A stretch of DNA of 64,000 bases from Gnetum montanum (lineage: Eukaryota > Streptophyta > Gnetopsida > Gnetales > Gnetaceae), in contig MNCI01030123.1 in assembly GCA_015680685.1 (NCBI GenBank), positions 91,686-155,685 of the forward strand, given 5' to 3'. The notes beneath the pieces were generated by a model. It saw only the letters and a list, made by a program, of their open reading frames with translations, was not told the origin of the DNA and ran no database searches. The position numbers and the translations under genes were made by a program. This document shows, piece by piece, positions 21,269-33,739 of this stretch (positions within the stretch are counted from its first letter, which is position 1; each line of letters begins with the position of its first letter).

Positions 21269-23252
21269 TCATAGCAGAAGTTGCATTCTTTCATTGATGT
21301 TGTTCTGCTCAACCTTCCTGTGTTGTTGGCAATGACATATGATGGAGAGAAGTATGAGAATATTGAGGATATGATGGAGGATGAGAGGCATGAGGTTGTG
21401 ATCCTTCAGAAGATGTTGCAAGTTGATGATATTCAAGAGAGTGCTAGTAGTGATTTGAGGTAGAGAAAGTAGAACAAATTGGGGAAACAAGTTGTTGAAC
21501 GTAATATCCATATGGGTTTGGTTGGAAATAAGGGTAGTGCTGGTTTTATGATGGCCTCCCCTACAACTATGAGTTTTGCCACTGCATTTGATAGTAGTTT
21601 TAAGGCTAATAAGAAGTCCCATTAGGATAATACGATTAGTTGTAGGATTGTCTATAATTACCTTGTGAGTAAGGTAATTTCCTAGGCATTTGCTTTTGTA
21701 CAAACTTGGGATTAAATGCAAACCCCAATGCTCATGTAAATATAACATGACTAGGCAATAGCCCTTTGGATGGTCATATAGGCAGATGTCACATCCATCA
21801 TCATCTCTTGTGGTTAAGTCCATAGCCTCTTCACCTACAACCGTTTTTCCTTTTTGCCAATAAGTATTCCTATTAGTTTCTTAGTTATTTTTCCTCCTCT
21901 TATTTTGATCACTTAATTCATTTTACATTACTCTCTCCTCTACTATTTTTAAGTAATTTGTAACTTTATCATTCATTAACTCCCACATCTTATCTAGCCT
22001 TGCTTCAAGCTCATTGATATACTTTTGTATTGGCAAGGTTTGTTGTGAGATCACCTCATCAAAAGCTACATCTTTTTCCTCATCATAGCTATGGATCCTC
22101 TTCTTTTGGAAAGTTGGGTCCCAATTATATTCCTCTACATTCTTTCATTTACATAGTTCTCCTTCTTCTTTCACCACCTACTTAATTAAACTTTGTATCT
22201 GATGGGCTTTTAATTCATATAATCGACCTTGGGCATAAATCCCAAGGGTCTCTCTTGTTTGATTACAAATCCCATCTATGATGTGGAAAAGTTGTTCTTT
22301 TTAAGAGAAATCATTGTCATGACATCTATGTAGTACAGAATAGTATCTATCCAAGGCCACATCCAAGGATTCATGTTTTTCTTGCTTCCATCCTTGCATT
22401 TGTTTTCTTAGGTTGGACACTCTTTCATAGGTTTGGTATTTTTTATTGAAAATCTCTAGCATCATGGACCATCGATGGATAAAATTTGATTCCAACAATC
22501 TATACTAACTTTCAGCTTCATCTACTAGCATCTTAAAAAAGAGCTTAAGCTTTTGCCACTTATGTTCAATATTTTGCAAGATGTAGGCATCATAGAAAGC
22601 TTGTAAGTGATGTTGTGGATCAGAATTATAGCCTCCACTAAATTTAGAAATGTTATTTATATCAAGCCATATGATGCAACTATCCCTTTGATGCCTCTGG
22701 GACATTTGAACTACCTCCCTAATCTATGTCAAACCCCTAGTAGCCAACAAGGGTTCATATGTGCCAAACACATCATGGTGATAATCTATCTTTCTATTTG
22801 TCTAATTGTGATGACCTTGTCCATGCTCATTTGGGTGTTTTTGATTTTTCCCTTGGGTTTGATTTCTATCTTTAACTTGACCCCATAGTGGAGCTCTATC
22901 TCTATAACTACATTCATCTTCGTTAGAACTAGACATTGAAGAGGAAGAGGAAGATGAGGAACTAGGAGAATCACCATGGCTTCTATAGTTCTCCCAATGG
23001 TTCCTTGGTGTATCATTCTAATAGAGGAGGTCCTAGGCCTTGAGGCCCTCCTTGTTCTAGGACCTGCTCCATCTCTTCTAGAATTATCTACCTTAGGTGA
23101 ATGTAGTCCTTGAGTGTAGTCAAGGTAAAAATAAGCGTATGAAACCCATGCATGAGGTTGTTCACTTTAACTTTCTTCAGTATATATCCTAGTAATTCTC
23201 TAATGAATGTTCTCATCATACAATGCATTATTGATCCTATGTGAAGAAGACA
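21269..23252 (-). pseudogene. gag remnant of the family-C element
   Basis: Minus-strand blocks align with the A1/A2 gag, with frame changes and stops between them. They include a probable start MSSSH at about 23252, a Ser-rich and basic stretch near 22930, capsid blocks (LQNIEHKWQKLKLF, HRWSMMLEIFNKKYQTYERVSNLRKQMQGWKQ, about 22380-22590) and a zinc-knuckle block CDICLYDHPKGYC near 21800. Several stops are TAG or TGA where the relatives have Gln, Trp or Arg. No protease motif follows. Confidence 0.75.
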
Positions 23253-23364
23253 TGTTTTTAATGTTTTTGACTTAAAATAAAATATTAATAGTTTCTAAAA
23301 GATAAATTTTTAACACCTTAACAATGCTCATTTATGATACAACTAATCTAGATAACTAGCATCA

Positions 23365-23382
23365 TCCTTGACAACAATGCCA
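23365..23382 (-). other. Primer-binding site (tRNA-Asp), family C
   Basis: On the minus strand TGGCATTGTTGTCAAGGA, 12 of 18 matches to the tRNA-Asp complement, all six differences being transitions. It is one base from the LTR edge. Confidence 0.75.
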
Positions 23383-23383
23383 A

Positions 23384-24346
23384 TGATGAGTGGCGGGTAC
23401 CCCCTACATCCAACCATATGAATCACCAAGCATTCATGCATGATCTAGTTGAATTCCATGGATGGAACTTGTTGTACATCTAGATCATTAAGCACTAATC
23501 ATAGTTTGTTATCTTCCCATTTGAACTAGTGGTAGCTTTGTCATGTATGGTTTAGTCCAAGATAAGGCATATGATGGTTAATGTTGTTCTAGCCTTATGC
23601 TACTCCTAACAATAATAGAGAAATCAATTATTTAAACTAATCAACAATAGAATGTAAAGTCTAAACTAGCCTACAAGTGATGATTATTCATTCCTAGCTT
23701 TTCATACACATCCTAAACCCATGTATCAACTACTAGGATTACCACGCACTATGTTATTGGACAAACCAAGCAATAATGCTACTGGGGTTACTAAGAAAAT
23801 ACTTGTTTATGGTCAAAATTGGTCATACTCATTTCACTAATTGATTAACATACATGAAAATGTAAATATTAACTAAGTACATGGAATATAAATTGCATTA
23901 AAAGTAAATTTGGTCTAAGTCAAAGTACTGCAATGAATAAGAATCAATCTCGATCTTATTATTGTCCATGGAATATGTCTAGGTACATTTCCACTTGAAT
24001 AAGATGTCATATAACTAACTTAGATCAACACTATGGGCACTCACTAACTATTTTCTAAGATTACAGAATAAAACTACAAGAGTTCAGCTACTCTATTGAC
24101 AAAAGAATGCCAATACATGGTGGGAGCACACGTATTTATAGGAAAAAATAAAGACTATGTCGATGGGTAAGTAATAATGCGTCATTGCATGCATCAACAA
24201 GGTTATGTTGATAAGGTTGCATTAACATAGCCTCGTCAATGCTGCTACTTCGAAGCAACTACATCAAATTGGTTACCTTGAAACAGCTGTATCGACGCAG
24301 CTGCATCAAAGTAATCCCGTGGATGAAGCCAATTGATGCTTCATTA
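23384..24346 (-). repeat. LTR, family C, 5' copy (963 bp)
   Basis: Starts TGATGAG on the plus strand next to the PBS and ends in a decayed terminus 'cttcatta', followed by CTTGC, the partner of CTTGT at 10418-10422. Confidence 0.8.
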
Positions 24347-25070
24347 CTTGCTTAGCTCTCCACTCTCAAGAGCATTTTCTCTTGCTCATTCTCTATCAAA
24401 AATGATGAATAAATCAATATTTATATGAAATCAAAATATAAGAATCCTAGAAACCTTTCCTCAACTCATCTTAAGATTTTCTAGATGTTTTCCAAGTCTT
24501 CTCACCTTCTTCCTAGATGTTTCCATCATGTTCTCATTGTTTCATGAATTAGTACGAGTGTTTTCAAAAGTTTTCCCATCCATTTAGGTTTTCTCTGGAT
24601 TTACTAGGATGCCTCCTATGAAAATATAGCTCTTAGTTGGGATATCTACTATTTTTTTTTTTTTTTGGGATGTTTCATCTGGTCCTAGGACATTCCAAAT
24701 TCCAATGAGACAACTCACCTAAGATTTCATCTACATAGTTGGGACATCGTACCTAAGAAGTCCCAATTTCTAGTGGGACATCTCACCTCTAGGTGCTAAA
24801 CACAAAAATGCTCATTTTAATGCTTGGAACCTCTAGACACCTCCAAATAAGTTTCCATAGATCATGGAAACCCCTAAAATCATCAAAGTGACCCCAAAAC
24901 ACCTTCAAAAATTCCAAAACATCCAAGAAACATCATCATAAAAAATCAACACAAAGACACACAAAAATAGAACACACTTATTCAAGTCTTCTTCAAGCAC
25001 AGAATGTACAAAACCAACTTGTAAGACAAGCACAAGGAAATTGAGAGAGTTGTTCCTACACCACTAAGAA
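24347..25070. other. AT-rich spacer
   Basis: No gene seen. It holds a T run (about 24652-24667) and sequence resembling old LTR material ('ggatgcctcctatg' near 24610 recalls the family-B LTR word 'ggatgcctcc'). Confidence 0.4.
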
Positions 25071-25089
25071 TGACCAAAAAATATGAGTT

Positions 25090-26000
25090 GTTAAAGGAGT
25101 CCATGGCATAAGTTAAAACATAATTTTGGTGATATTTAAGAGTCTTAGTATTGATGATACTAGTGCTAACATTGATGCAGCATCAATGTCACTTTCTAGA
25201 GTTAGAAAAAATTTCCACAATTTTTCTGGCAAAAAATTCTAACACTAAAAGGCTTAAATTAATCAAAATGATAATTTTGAAGCATTGAGAGATCTATAAA
25301 CTAGTGGAAATTTGTGAACTCGGTGTATGGGATGACTTGAAGATGCTCAGATGAGTTTTGATCTTGCCAATCTTCCATACTTAGCCAAAAATGCTAATTT
25401 TTCATGTTTTAGAAAACTTTCAAAAAAGTGCAAATTCTGAAAGCTTAGAGCACTAAAATTACTACTAATGATTCTTCTTGGCCTTGGAAATCCAAGGCAT
25501 ATGTCAAAATAGAATTTTGATAACATTTGAAAGTCCCTACAATGATGATACTAATCCTAATGTTGACATAGTATTAGCGCCAATTCCCAAAGATAGAAAA
25601 AAATTTGACAATTTTTTCAAGCTAAAAATTCAATTCTGAAAAGGCTAAAATTAAAATTGAAATGTATCAGGATGATAATTTTGAAGTTTCAAGAGAGTCG
25701 TAGACTAGTAGAAAGTTGTGAACTTAGTGTGTGGCATGATTCAAAGATGCGAAGATGAGTTCCAATCTTGCTAGCATTCCATACTTAGCCAAAAATGCTA
25801 ATTTTCTAAGTTTCAAAAAACTTGCAAGAAATTACAAATTCAAGAAGCTTAGAGTTCCAAAATTACTAATGATGACTCATATTGGCCTTGGGAATCCACA
25901 ATACATATTAAAATAGAGTTTTAGCATGATTCAGAAGTTCTGATGATGGTGATATTGACATTGATGTTGATGTAGTGTCAACATCAATTTCCAAAATTAC
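25090..26000. repeat. Tandem array, period about 404 bp, about 2.3 copies
   Basis: Anchor words recur: 'catacttagccaaaaatgct' at 25376 and 25780; 'ggccttgg' at 25480 and 25884; 'ggcat' at 25105 and 25496. The copies are diverged and non-coding. Confidence 0.75.
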
Positions 26001-26040
26001 AAAAAAAATTTAAAAATTTTCAAAAAACATTTAGGTGTTT

Positions 26041-27259
26041 TTTGCTATGATGTCAAAGAAAATCCAATTTAACATCTTGTCACCTTCAATGCTTAGAAAA
26101 ATTTCAACCTTGGAGTCCCAAGATCAAACTATCAAATTTGTCAAATTCAAGCTCAGTGATGCCAAGGAAGCTTAGGATGTACCATTGGTGCTCTTGCATG
26201 TTGCAAAACTTACAATGGCCCCAACACTTAGAAAAATTTTAGTTCATACCAACTCTAACACTTAGAAAAATTTTGGATTTGGAGCTTTTCAGGGATCATA
26301 GAACATTGAATCCATAAGTTGGATTTTAAACCTAGATGTTTCCTAGGAGTTGAGAATATGCCTTGTGATGATGTATTTGAGGGATTTTGTTCTCCAATCC
26401 TCATGAAACACTGTTGAATCCATTCTTACTTTTGATTTGAAGACAACCAAAAAGATGGTTACAAAAGTAATAAACCAAGACAATGATTCATAACACTAGA
26501 TCAAAGCAACTAACATACCTATATTCATATTAGTGATTCAAAACTAAGCTAAGTTATTAATAAACTGGTAGAGTATGAAGCAATGTCAGGAGTGCCTGCA
26601 AAATGTAGTAAACAATATGACTAAGTAGAATGATGTATCTATACGTAAAAGAATTATAAATTTGTTAAAATGATAAAAGATATGTTATATTTTCTTATAA
26701 ACTAAGATTCTTGGGTAATTAGAGTTTTCTAAGCAACATTAAAAGAAATTCTTACTTGTAAGTTGTTCAAGGTACAAAATTATCTACTACATCTAATGAT
26801 ATGCTAATCTTACAAATTGAATAATAATAAGAGATTTTGAGAAGAATTAGTTAAGGAATAGAGCAAGGATGCATATATAATAATCAAAAGGAGAGCACAA
26901 TATTGGCTAAACTCTAGGAAACAAAATGTCATAAATAATCATGAGCTTGTAAGACCAAGAGTTTATTTATATCTAGAGTGCATGATCCATTATGCATCAT
27001 TTAGTTAAGTTGAAGATTGTACGGATGATGAGATTAAAAATACAATTGTGAAGTTATTAATTATTGAAAAGGAAAAGGAAGAATAGGATATTATTCTATA
27101 AATTCAAAACAACAAGTATGACAAAGTAAAGAAATATTTTCAAAACTTTGCATAAAATATGAAGTAATATAAGGCATATATTAGTCTCATATTATAGCTA
27201 CTAGTTTAAGAAAAAGGACAAGATTCTCTACCTACTAACTAAAAGTAAGTGGTTATGAA
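26041..27259. other. AT-rich spacer with a dispersed repeat
   Basis: Nothing coding seen. 26545-26760 is similar to 47400-47600, and 26475-26550 is similar to 28200-28275. Confidence 0.45.
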
Positions 27260-27770
27260 GATGAAGAATAAGTACTAACAAGAAATAGAAGAACTTAAGA
27301 ATAAAAATTATTGACTAAAACAAGAAGTGAAACATCTTCATAGCACAAACCAAGAAAATGTAGGGGAGCATCAAGCACTATAACTCAACATCTAGGAAGT
27401 TAAGGAAATAATGCATGTAACCAACACATTGATCGAAGAATAATATCTGAAATTAAGCTTAAAAGAAAGTGAAGTAGCTATTCATCAAGAGAAAATTCTA
27501 CAATTATGAAGCAAGATGAAGTAACTTAAGGAAGCCACGAAGAATCAAAAGCTAGTAATCATATTACTATATACTCTGAAGACATCACTTAATGTTATCA
27601 TTATTAAAGTTACTCAACATACCATGAAGCACCCCTCTCCTCCATTACCATCATCTAATGTTGTATTGGTTAAGGCTCGGTCCCATGTTATTGAATCATC
27701 ATCTACACCTCCATTCTCTATTATTACTAAAATTGGATTCACTTTGTCAATTCCTCAAATTGGTAGACCA
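27260..27770 (+). pseudogene. Decayed coiled-coil coding relic
   Basis: One plus-strand frame, with several stops, reads a Glu/Lys/Leu-rich helical protein (e.g. LKQEVKHLHSTNQENVGEH, SEVAIHQEKILQL) followed by a Ser/Pro-rich tail near 27620-27760. The style resembles gag-like or accessory coiled-coil proteins of gypsy elements. The family is not recognised. Confidence 0.35.
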
Positions 27771-28786
27771 TGATGTACTATTATTTGGTGAATTAATAAT
27801 ATTTGCAATTCTTAGTACTTTTTAAGAGCATAATATCATTTTTTATTTCTACGAACTCACGAATGAAGAGGAGTAATTTCATCAATTATTATGCATGTAT
27901 AATCCTTTTTGATGGCCATCATAAAGTGCTATACATTCGTAAACATCTATTATTACTCATTGACCTTGTAAGAAACAAAATAAATGAACTTATAAAACTA
28001 ATACCTAAGGGGGATTTTTGAACCATATGAGTGTTAGATGTAGTGAAGGCTTCATGAAAGAGTAGAATTCAATTTCTTAAAGAAGAATCAAAGATCCAAG
28101 TTATGCCAATCGTAACATAGTCTACTTTTTTAAATAAGAAGAGAAGGTTATCCAAAAGGTTACAATGAAAAAGAAGAGTAAGTCTTACAAAGAAGTATTT
28201 TGTAAAGCATAATAAACCAAGATAATGATTTGTAAAGCTAGGTTAGAGAGACCAATATACTTATATATTATATTAGTGGTTCTAAAACATTATTGGAAAA
28301 TGCTTGGGATCATCAATGTTTCCTTCAACCTTATGACAAGAATCACAAGAAATGAAGGTGTTTCTTCAAACTTGAGTTTATGTGCTTGCTAGTCTATGGA
28401 AACACCATGGCCCATATACCTCCAAATAAACTTAGTGATAATAGAGAAAACTAAGTATAAATGTGTATTTGTTGTTATGATTGTTAAAATCATTAAGTTT
28501 TTGTATAAAATTGTAACTGGCTATTATAATAGAAATTCAGCTAACCTTACTGAATATTGTGAGTCATTAAATGCTCCTATTTTGTCAAGTGACCTAGTCT
28601 ATACAATCCCCATAGCATGTTTCTTGAAACAAATAAAATTTCATCAAAATGCTTAAGCAAAATTCTGCAAATTATACTCCTAGTTTTCTTCAAATAGAGA
28701 TCTACAAGAAAATTAGAAATAGAGCAAAGACTCAATGGATTTTCAAGAAAAGAAGAGAAATTAGATTTGTGTGGAATATTAAACAT
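27771..28786. other. AT-rich spacer with small open frames
   Basis: 27803-28021 (72 codons) and 28396-28656 (86 codons) are open on the plus strand but match nothing I know. They may belong to the same decayed element as the relic at 27260-27770. Confidence 0.3.
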
Positions 28787-29230
28787 TTAAGCGAGATAAA
28801 ATAAACATGGGGAAAAATTTCAAAATAAATCTATTTCAATTCAACCCTAGGTCTTAGTGCTTGTCCAAACCCTCCAGGCTCAACAAGAAATTTCATAAAA
28901 CACACTTCTATTGAACTACGCAAAATGCTTTGTAATAGTTAAATACAAGCTATTATATGTCTAATTAATAGATGTCAAGAATTGAAAAAATAAATCTATC
29001 AAAAAAGGTATAAAAATTTAAAGATTAAACATGAGGATAAACTTTAAAAGAAAATATACTTCAAGTCAATTCAAAATATCAAATATTTTCTAAACCCTCT
29101 AGACCTCAATAAGAAATTTCATAAAGACATTACTATTAAATTTCTCAAGATGCTTTTTAAGGCATAAATGCAAGCTCTTACATGGCTAAGTAATAGCTAT
29201 CTAGAATTGCAAGAAATTAAAGCTATAAGA
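28787..29230. repeat. Two diverged tandem copies, period about 226 bp
   Basis: 'aagaaatttcataaa' at 28885 and 29111 anchors two copies that also share 'caaaccctc' / 'taaaccctc' before it and 'aatgctt' / 'gatgctt' after it. Confidence 0.65.
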
Positions 29231-29963
29231 GCAACCAAAAAATCCTAAGTTAAATACTAGGCATAGTAATATCTAGACTATTAGCTAAGTAACTAAAACA
29301 AAATGAGAAGAAAAAGAACTCATAAGATTTAAATGAAGAAGTTGAACTAATGTTGCAATTAACAATTCATTCTTACAAGTAATCTTCAATATGTCTTCTT
29401 AATTTCCCCTTTTTATTCTACCCTTGAAGCTCTTTTTATAGTGGCTTCTTGGTAGTTACAACATCATGAAAAAATAAAATTAGTTACAACAACTATGGGA
29501 ATTTAGTTACAAATACCATAGAAATTAAATGCTATAGTTTCCAAGTGTACTTTTCATATAGAACATTGGATAATTTTCCTACAAATTTTCCACATTTTAA
29601 GATCCTTCAATGATAACCAAATTCCATTAAGAGAGCTTGGTTCATTGGATTTTGTTTTAAAGTTATTTAATTTCTAACTACTAACTTCTTATAATAACAT
29701 GCTTTTTAATTATTTGATTCAATGAATCAAGGCCCATTTGCTTTTTAATGAAGTCAAAATGTGGTCTTGCAAACAAGCTCTAAATGTTGATGTAGCAAGA
29801 TGTTGACATGGTGATGACATGGCATATGTTGATGTGGTGGTACATTTTGTGCTTTCCACTATTCCCATGGCATGCTCAAGCACTGTAACTAATGCTTCAA
29901 AGTTGTTTTTTTAAGTGAAGAAAGTCATCAAATTTTCCTGCTTGCTCTATCATGCCATATTGT
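29231..29963. other. Spacer with a possible minus-strand LTR promoter
   Basis: On the minus strand 'cactataaaaagagctt' (about 29430-29455) looks like an LTR TATA region. No LTR ends could be fixed. Confidence 0.3.
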
Positions 29964-31638
29964 TGTTGATGCATAAATTTTGGATGCGCCACTACTAGAA
30001 AAAAAAGCTCATTTAAGGAGAATATTTTCTAGGATGCCTCCTGTATGGGTACAAAAACCCAAGAATAGTCTCAGCTGGAGAGGGCTATGTAACATTTCAA
30101 AAAAAAATTAAACTAAAAAGTTGGGACAATTTAAATTGAACAACTATCTTGAATTTTAAGACTTAATAAAAATACAGTAGCTAGTAAATTTAAAATTTTT
30201 CATGGCTCCTACTACTGTTGTCAGTCCATGCCATCTCATTGATGTGGACACTGTTATAGCCAACACTACTCATAGTCACTAGGAGAGGAAAAGAGAGAGA
30301 GATCTATCCTATGTTCCACCACCACATACCTTGTTGTCACCTATCACATAACCTATTATTATGGTAGAAAACCCAAGGAAGCCAGTTGTTGCACCTTCAC
30401 TATTGTTGAAGAGAAAAAGAAGAGAGAACCCTACTATAGTCATTGGTTCAAATTTGCAAAGAGAGGGAGGCTACCTATTCATCCCTTTTCCTTTGACACT
30501 ACCTTGTCGTTGCTGAGAGAGACTACCTACCATAGTTGCTAACTGCTACTGCATGCCTGCATGCCTGCATTATCGGTTGACACACTTGTAGAAGTGAGAG
30601 GAGGCTAAGAAATCCTTTTCGCTATTGACTACATGGTCTACTATCATCTGCCATCGTTCTCATCATCACAGTCTATGGTTCAATCCACCATCATTTGCTA
30701 GGGAAGGGGAAAGAGAGAGGGATGTTGCTATTTTCTACTCTATAGTATCATGTGTTGTTGGAGCAAACCACTGCCATAAGCTCACCTACCTATTGATGCC
30801 GCCACCATGCATTATGCTGCATGCGCTACCATCACACCACTTGTTGCTATCATCATGCTTGTACTGTGTTGCATGTGTTGTTGCCTAGGGAAAGAGAGAA
30901 GGTTTCCTACTGGTGCATAAGAAAAAAGAAAGAAAATTATTACCTGCTAGTTTCCTAGTTGGCCCTAGGATCTTGATCTGCTTACCGCCTATTGCACAAC
31001 CCCCCACTGCTGTTGAGAGTTCCTTGCTTCCCCTTGCAATCATCTACAGCATGCCCTACTACTGCAAGAGAGAGAGGAGAGGCTACAAGTGTTGCCTGTC
31101 ATCTAGCATCACGTCACTGGATGAAAGAGAAAGGAATCCATACCCCTTCTGCCCACACAATGTCCACTCCTTTTCTTTTATATCCACTTTTTTCTGGGTG
31201 TTTAAATGCCCACATTCCACGTTGGTTACATCGACCACCCAAGCCATTACACAACTTTTGTAATGCCTAGGACTACCACATCATCAATTACACCACCACT
31301 ACACGTAACTTCTGACACCGCCCAGAGATAACTCCCACCACGTTCTCCACCACTGTCAGTTACCACCAATGTAACTTTTGTAACACATGTAACTCCTAGC
31401 ACCACCACGATCAATTACACCACCTCTACAGCCATTACATAATTTACGTTCTACACCACTCAAGGAGTTATGTCCATGCCATCATGGCATGGCAACATAA
31501 CCACTGCCACAAGCTCACCATTATGAATCAGGCCCTAATATGTGCTTGTACAAATTAACTTTCTTTGTGTTCAATGCTAGGGGATTAGACTTGTTGATCA
31601 TGGTCCCATGGCTAGCATGGGCGATGTTAGCATCAACA
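29964..31638 (-). repeat. LTR, family B, left copy (1675 bp)
   Basis: TGTTGATGCATAA...GCTAGCATGG...CATCAACA. It aligns over its whole length with 32062-33735 at clearly reduced identity. A TATA-type box lies on the minus strand at 31175-31182. Open plus-strand frames here are incidental. Confidence 0.85.
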
Positions 31639-32061
31639 CTTAGCCTTCAAACTAGAAATTGCATGCAAGTGCAAAGAATAGCACAATCATAGAAATCTTA
31701 AAAGGAGATGTAGAAGATAGAGAACAAAGTTAAGACTCAAGTAAGAACTACCAAAACACAAATCTAAAAATAAGAATGGAAAAACATGGATTTAGAAATT
31801 TGAAATAAGATTAAAGATGGATGATGAGACTTAGGTAACAAAAATTTTTAGGAAACAAACTTTTGGGATTGAAAAATAAAAGGGCTTGAAAGTTGTTTAA
31901 AAATATTTTTCAAGGGCTAAAAATAGAGATTTTTAACAAAAAATTTAAAGAAAAACTAGCTTTGAAATAGGATCAAGAAATGAGACAAGAGAAATTGATA
32001 TTTCAAAAAATAAAAAAAAACAAAGACTGGAAAAATAGCCCTCCTTATAACGCTAAAAAGG
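31639..32061 (-). other. Internal region of the compact family-B element
   Basis: A-rich and non-coding. The left edge (reverse complement AGTTTGAAGGCTAAG) is the polypurine-type motif. The right edge, where a PBS is expected, reads TTTTAGCGTTATAAGGAGG on the minus strand and matches no tRNA end convincingly. Confidence 0.65.
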
Positions 32062-33735
32062 TGTTGATGCATAAATTTTGGACACACCAACACTGGAAAA
32101 AAAACTCATTTAAGGAGATTATTGTTTAGGATGCCTCCCATATGGGTATGGAAACCCAGGAATAATCTCAGCTAAAGAGAGCTATGTGATGTTTCAAAAA
32201 TAAAATAAATTAAACTAAAAAGTTGAAAGAATTTAAATTGAACAACTATCTTGAGTTTTAAGACTCAAGGAAAATACAGTAATTAGTAAATTTTAAATTT
32301 TCCTTGGCTCCTGCTACTACCACTAGTCCATGTCATCTCATCATCGCGAATGCTACCATAGGCAACACTACTCGTAGTCCCTAGGAGAGAAAGAGAGAGA
32401 GAGATTTGTTCGATGTTCCACTGTTATACACCTCACTATCTCCTACCACACAACCTACCTTTGTGGCAGAAAACCCAAGGAGGCTACTTGTTGCAACTTC
32501 ACTATTGCCGAAGAGAGAAAGAAGAAAGAACCTTGCTACAATCACTAGTTTGGATCTACAAGGAAGGTTACCTATTGATCCCTTGTCCTCTAACACTGCC
32601 CTGCCACCACTGAGAGATACCACCTACCATAGTTGCTAATTACTAGTACACTTGCCTTATTGACTAATGTGTTTGCAGGAGTGAGGGGAGGCTGAGAAAT
32701 CTGCTTTGCTATTGACTACACAACCTACCATCATTGGCCACTATTGCCATTGTTGTAGTCTATAGTTCAGTCCATTGCCATCTACTGGAGAAGGGAGGAG
32801 AGAGAGGCATGTCACTGCTATCTACTCTATGCTATCACGTGCTATTCAAGAAAATCGTTGCCATGAGCTTGCCTCCCTATTGACGTTGCCCACCTATGCT
32901 GCCATTGTGCATTGTGCCATATGCACTACCGTAAAGCACTTTTTGCTGCCACCATGCCTATACTGTGCTGCATGCACTGCTACCCAAGGAAAGAGAGAAG
33001 GCTACCCACTGGGATGCAAGAAAATAGAAAGAAATCCACCACCTGCTGATTTCCTGGTTGGCCCCAAGATCCTAATCCACCTATCACCTGTTGCTCAACC
33101 TTCCACTAGTGTTGAGAGTTCCCTACTTTTCCCCGCAACTATCTATAGTGTGCCCTACTACTACAAGAGAGAGAGGGGAGGATGCAAGTGCTACCCACCA
33201 TCTGGCACCATGTCGTTGTGCCAAAAAGAAAGGAGGCCATGCCCCTTTTTCCCCCACAACGTCCACTCCTTTACTTTTATAATCGTTCATTTGGGTGTTT
33301 AAATGTCCACATCTCACATTAGTTACGTCCACCACCTAGGCCATTACGCAATGTTCATAATGCCCGAGATCACCACATCATCGATTACGTCACCACCACA
33401 TGTAAATCCTGGCACCATCGAGACATAACTCCCACCATGTTCTCCACCACCATCGATTACCACCAACATAACTCCTGTAATGCATGTAACTCTTAGCACC
33501 ACCACTGTCAATTATGCTACCTTTGCAGCCATTACGTAACCCATGTACTACACCACCCAGGCAGTTATGTCCATGTCATCATGGTGTGGCAATGTAACCA
33601 CCACCACAAGCTCACCATTATGAATCGAGCCCCAAAACATGCTTGTATAAATTAACTTTCTTTGTGCTTGGTGCCAGGGGATTAGACTTGTTAATCATAG
33701 ACCCATGCCTAGCATGGGTGATGTTGGCATCAACA
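32062..33735 (-). repeat. LTR, family B, right copy (1674 bp)
   Basis: Partner of 29964-31638. Minus-strand TATA-type box at 33274-33281. It ends CATCAACA at 33728-33735, with the A3 element beginning four bases later. Confidence 0.85.
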
Positions 33736-33739
33736 CTTA

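Larger units (their letters stand above)
10423..24346 (-). mobile_element. Family-C Ty3/gypsy element (minus), split by element A1
   Basis: Left LTR 10423-11236 (3' LTR, truncated), internal region 18299-23383, right LTR 23384-24346 (5' LTR). Flanks are CTTGT (10418-10422) and CTTGC (24347-24351), a 4/5 target-site duplication. The PBS lies just left of the right LTR. Read on the minus strand, the order is PBS, gag remnant, then directly the 3' non-coding region; RT, RNase H and integrase are absent. A1 (11237-18298) interrupts it. About 145 bp of LTR plus the terminal polypurine tract seem to be lost at that point. Confidence 0.75.
29964..33735 (-). mobile_element. Family-B compact element: LTR, 423 bp internal, LTR
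   Basis: Two LTRs of 1675 and 1674 bp flank only 423 bp with no coding capacity. The left LTR is next to a polypurine-type motif that reads on the minus strand, so the element points left. Flanks are ATTGT on the left and CTT(A/G)C on the right (after removing A3), which is no clear duplication. The structure is that of a small non-autonomous LTR element (LARD/TRIM-like, but with long LTRs and a short inside). Confidence 0.75.

Noticed and set aside
24347-29963. A CRISPR-like or telomeric array in the repetitive spacer
   Set aside because: Units are hundreds of bases long, diverged and adjacent, without spacer structure or telomere words.
30625-31270. Plus-strand frames of 87-116 codons
   Set aside because: They lie inside a family-B LTR; the partner LTR does not preserve them as one protein.
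32775-33302. 175-codon plus-strand frame
   Set aside because: Also inside a family-B LTR and antisense to the element. Composition follows CA/CT-rich LTR sequence.
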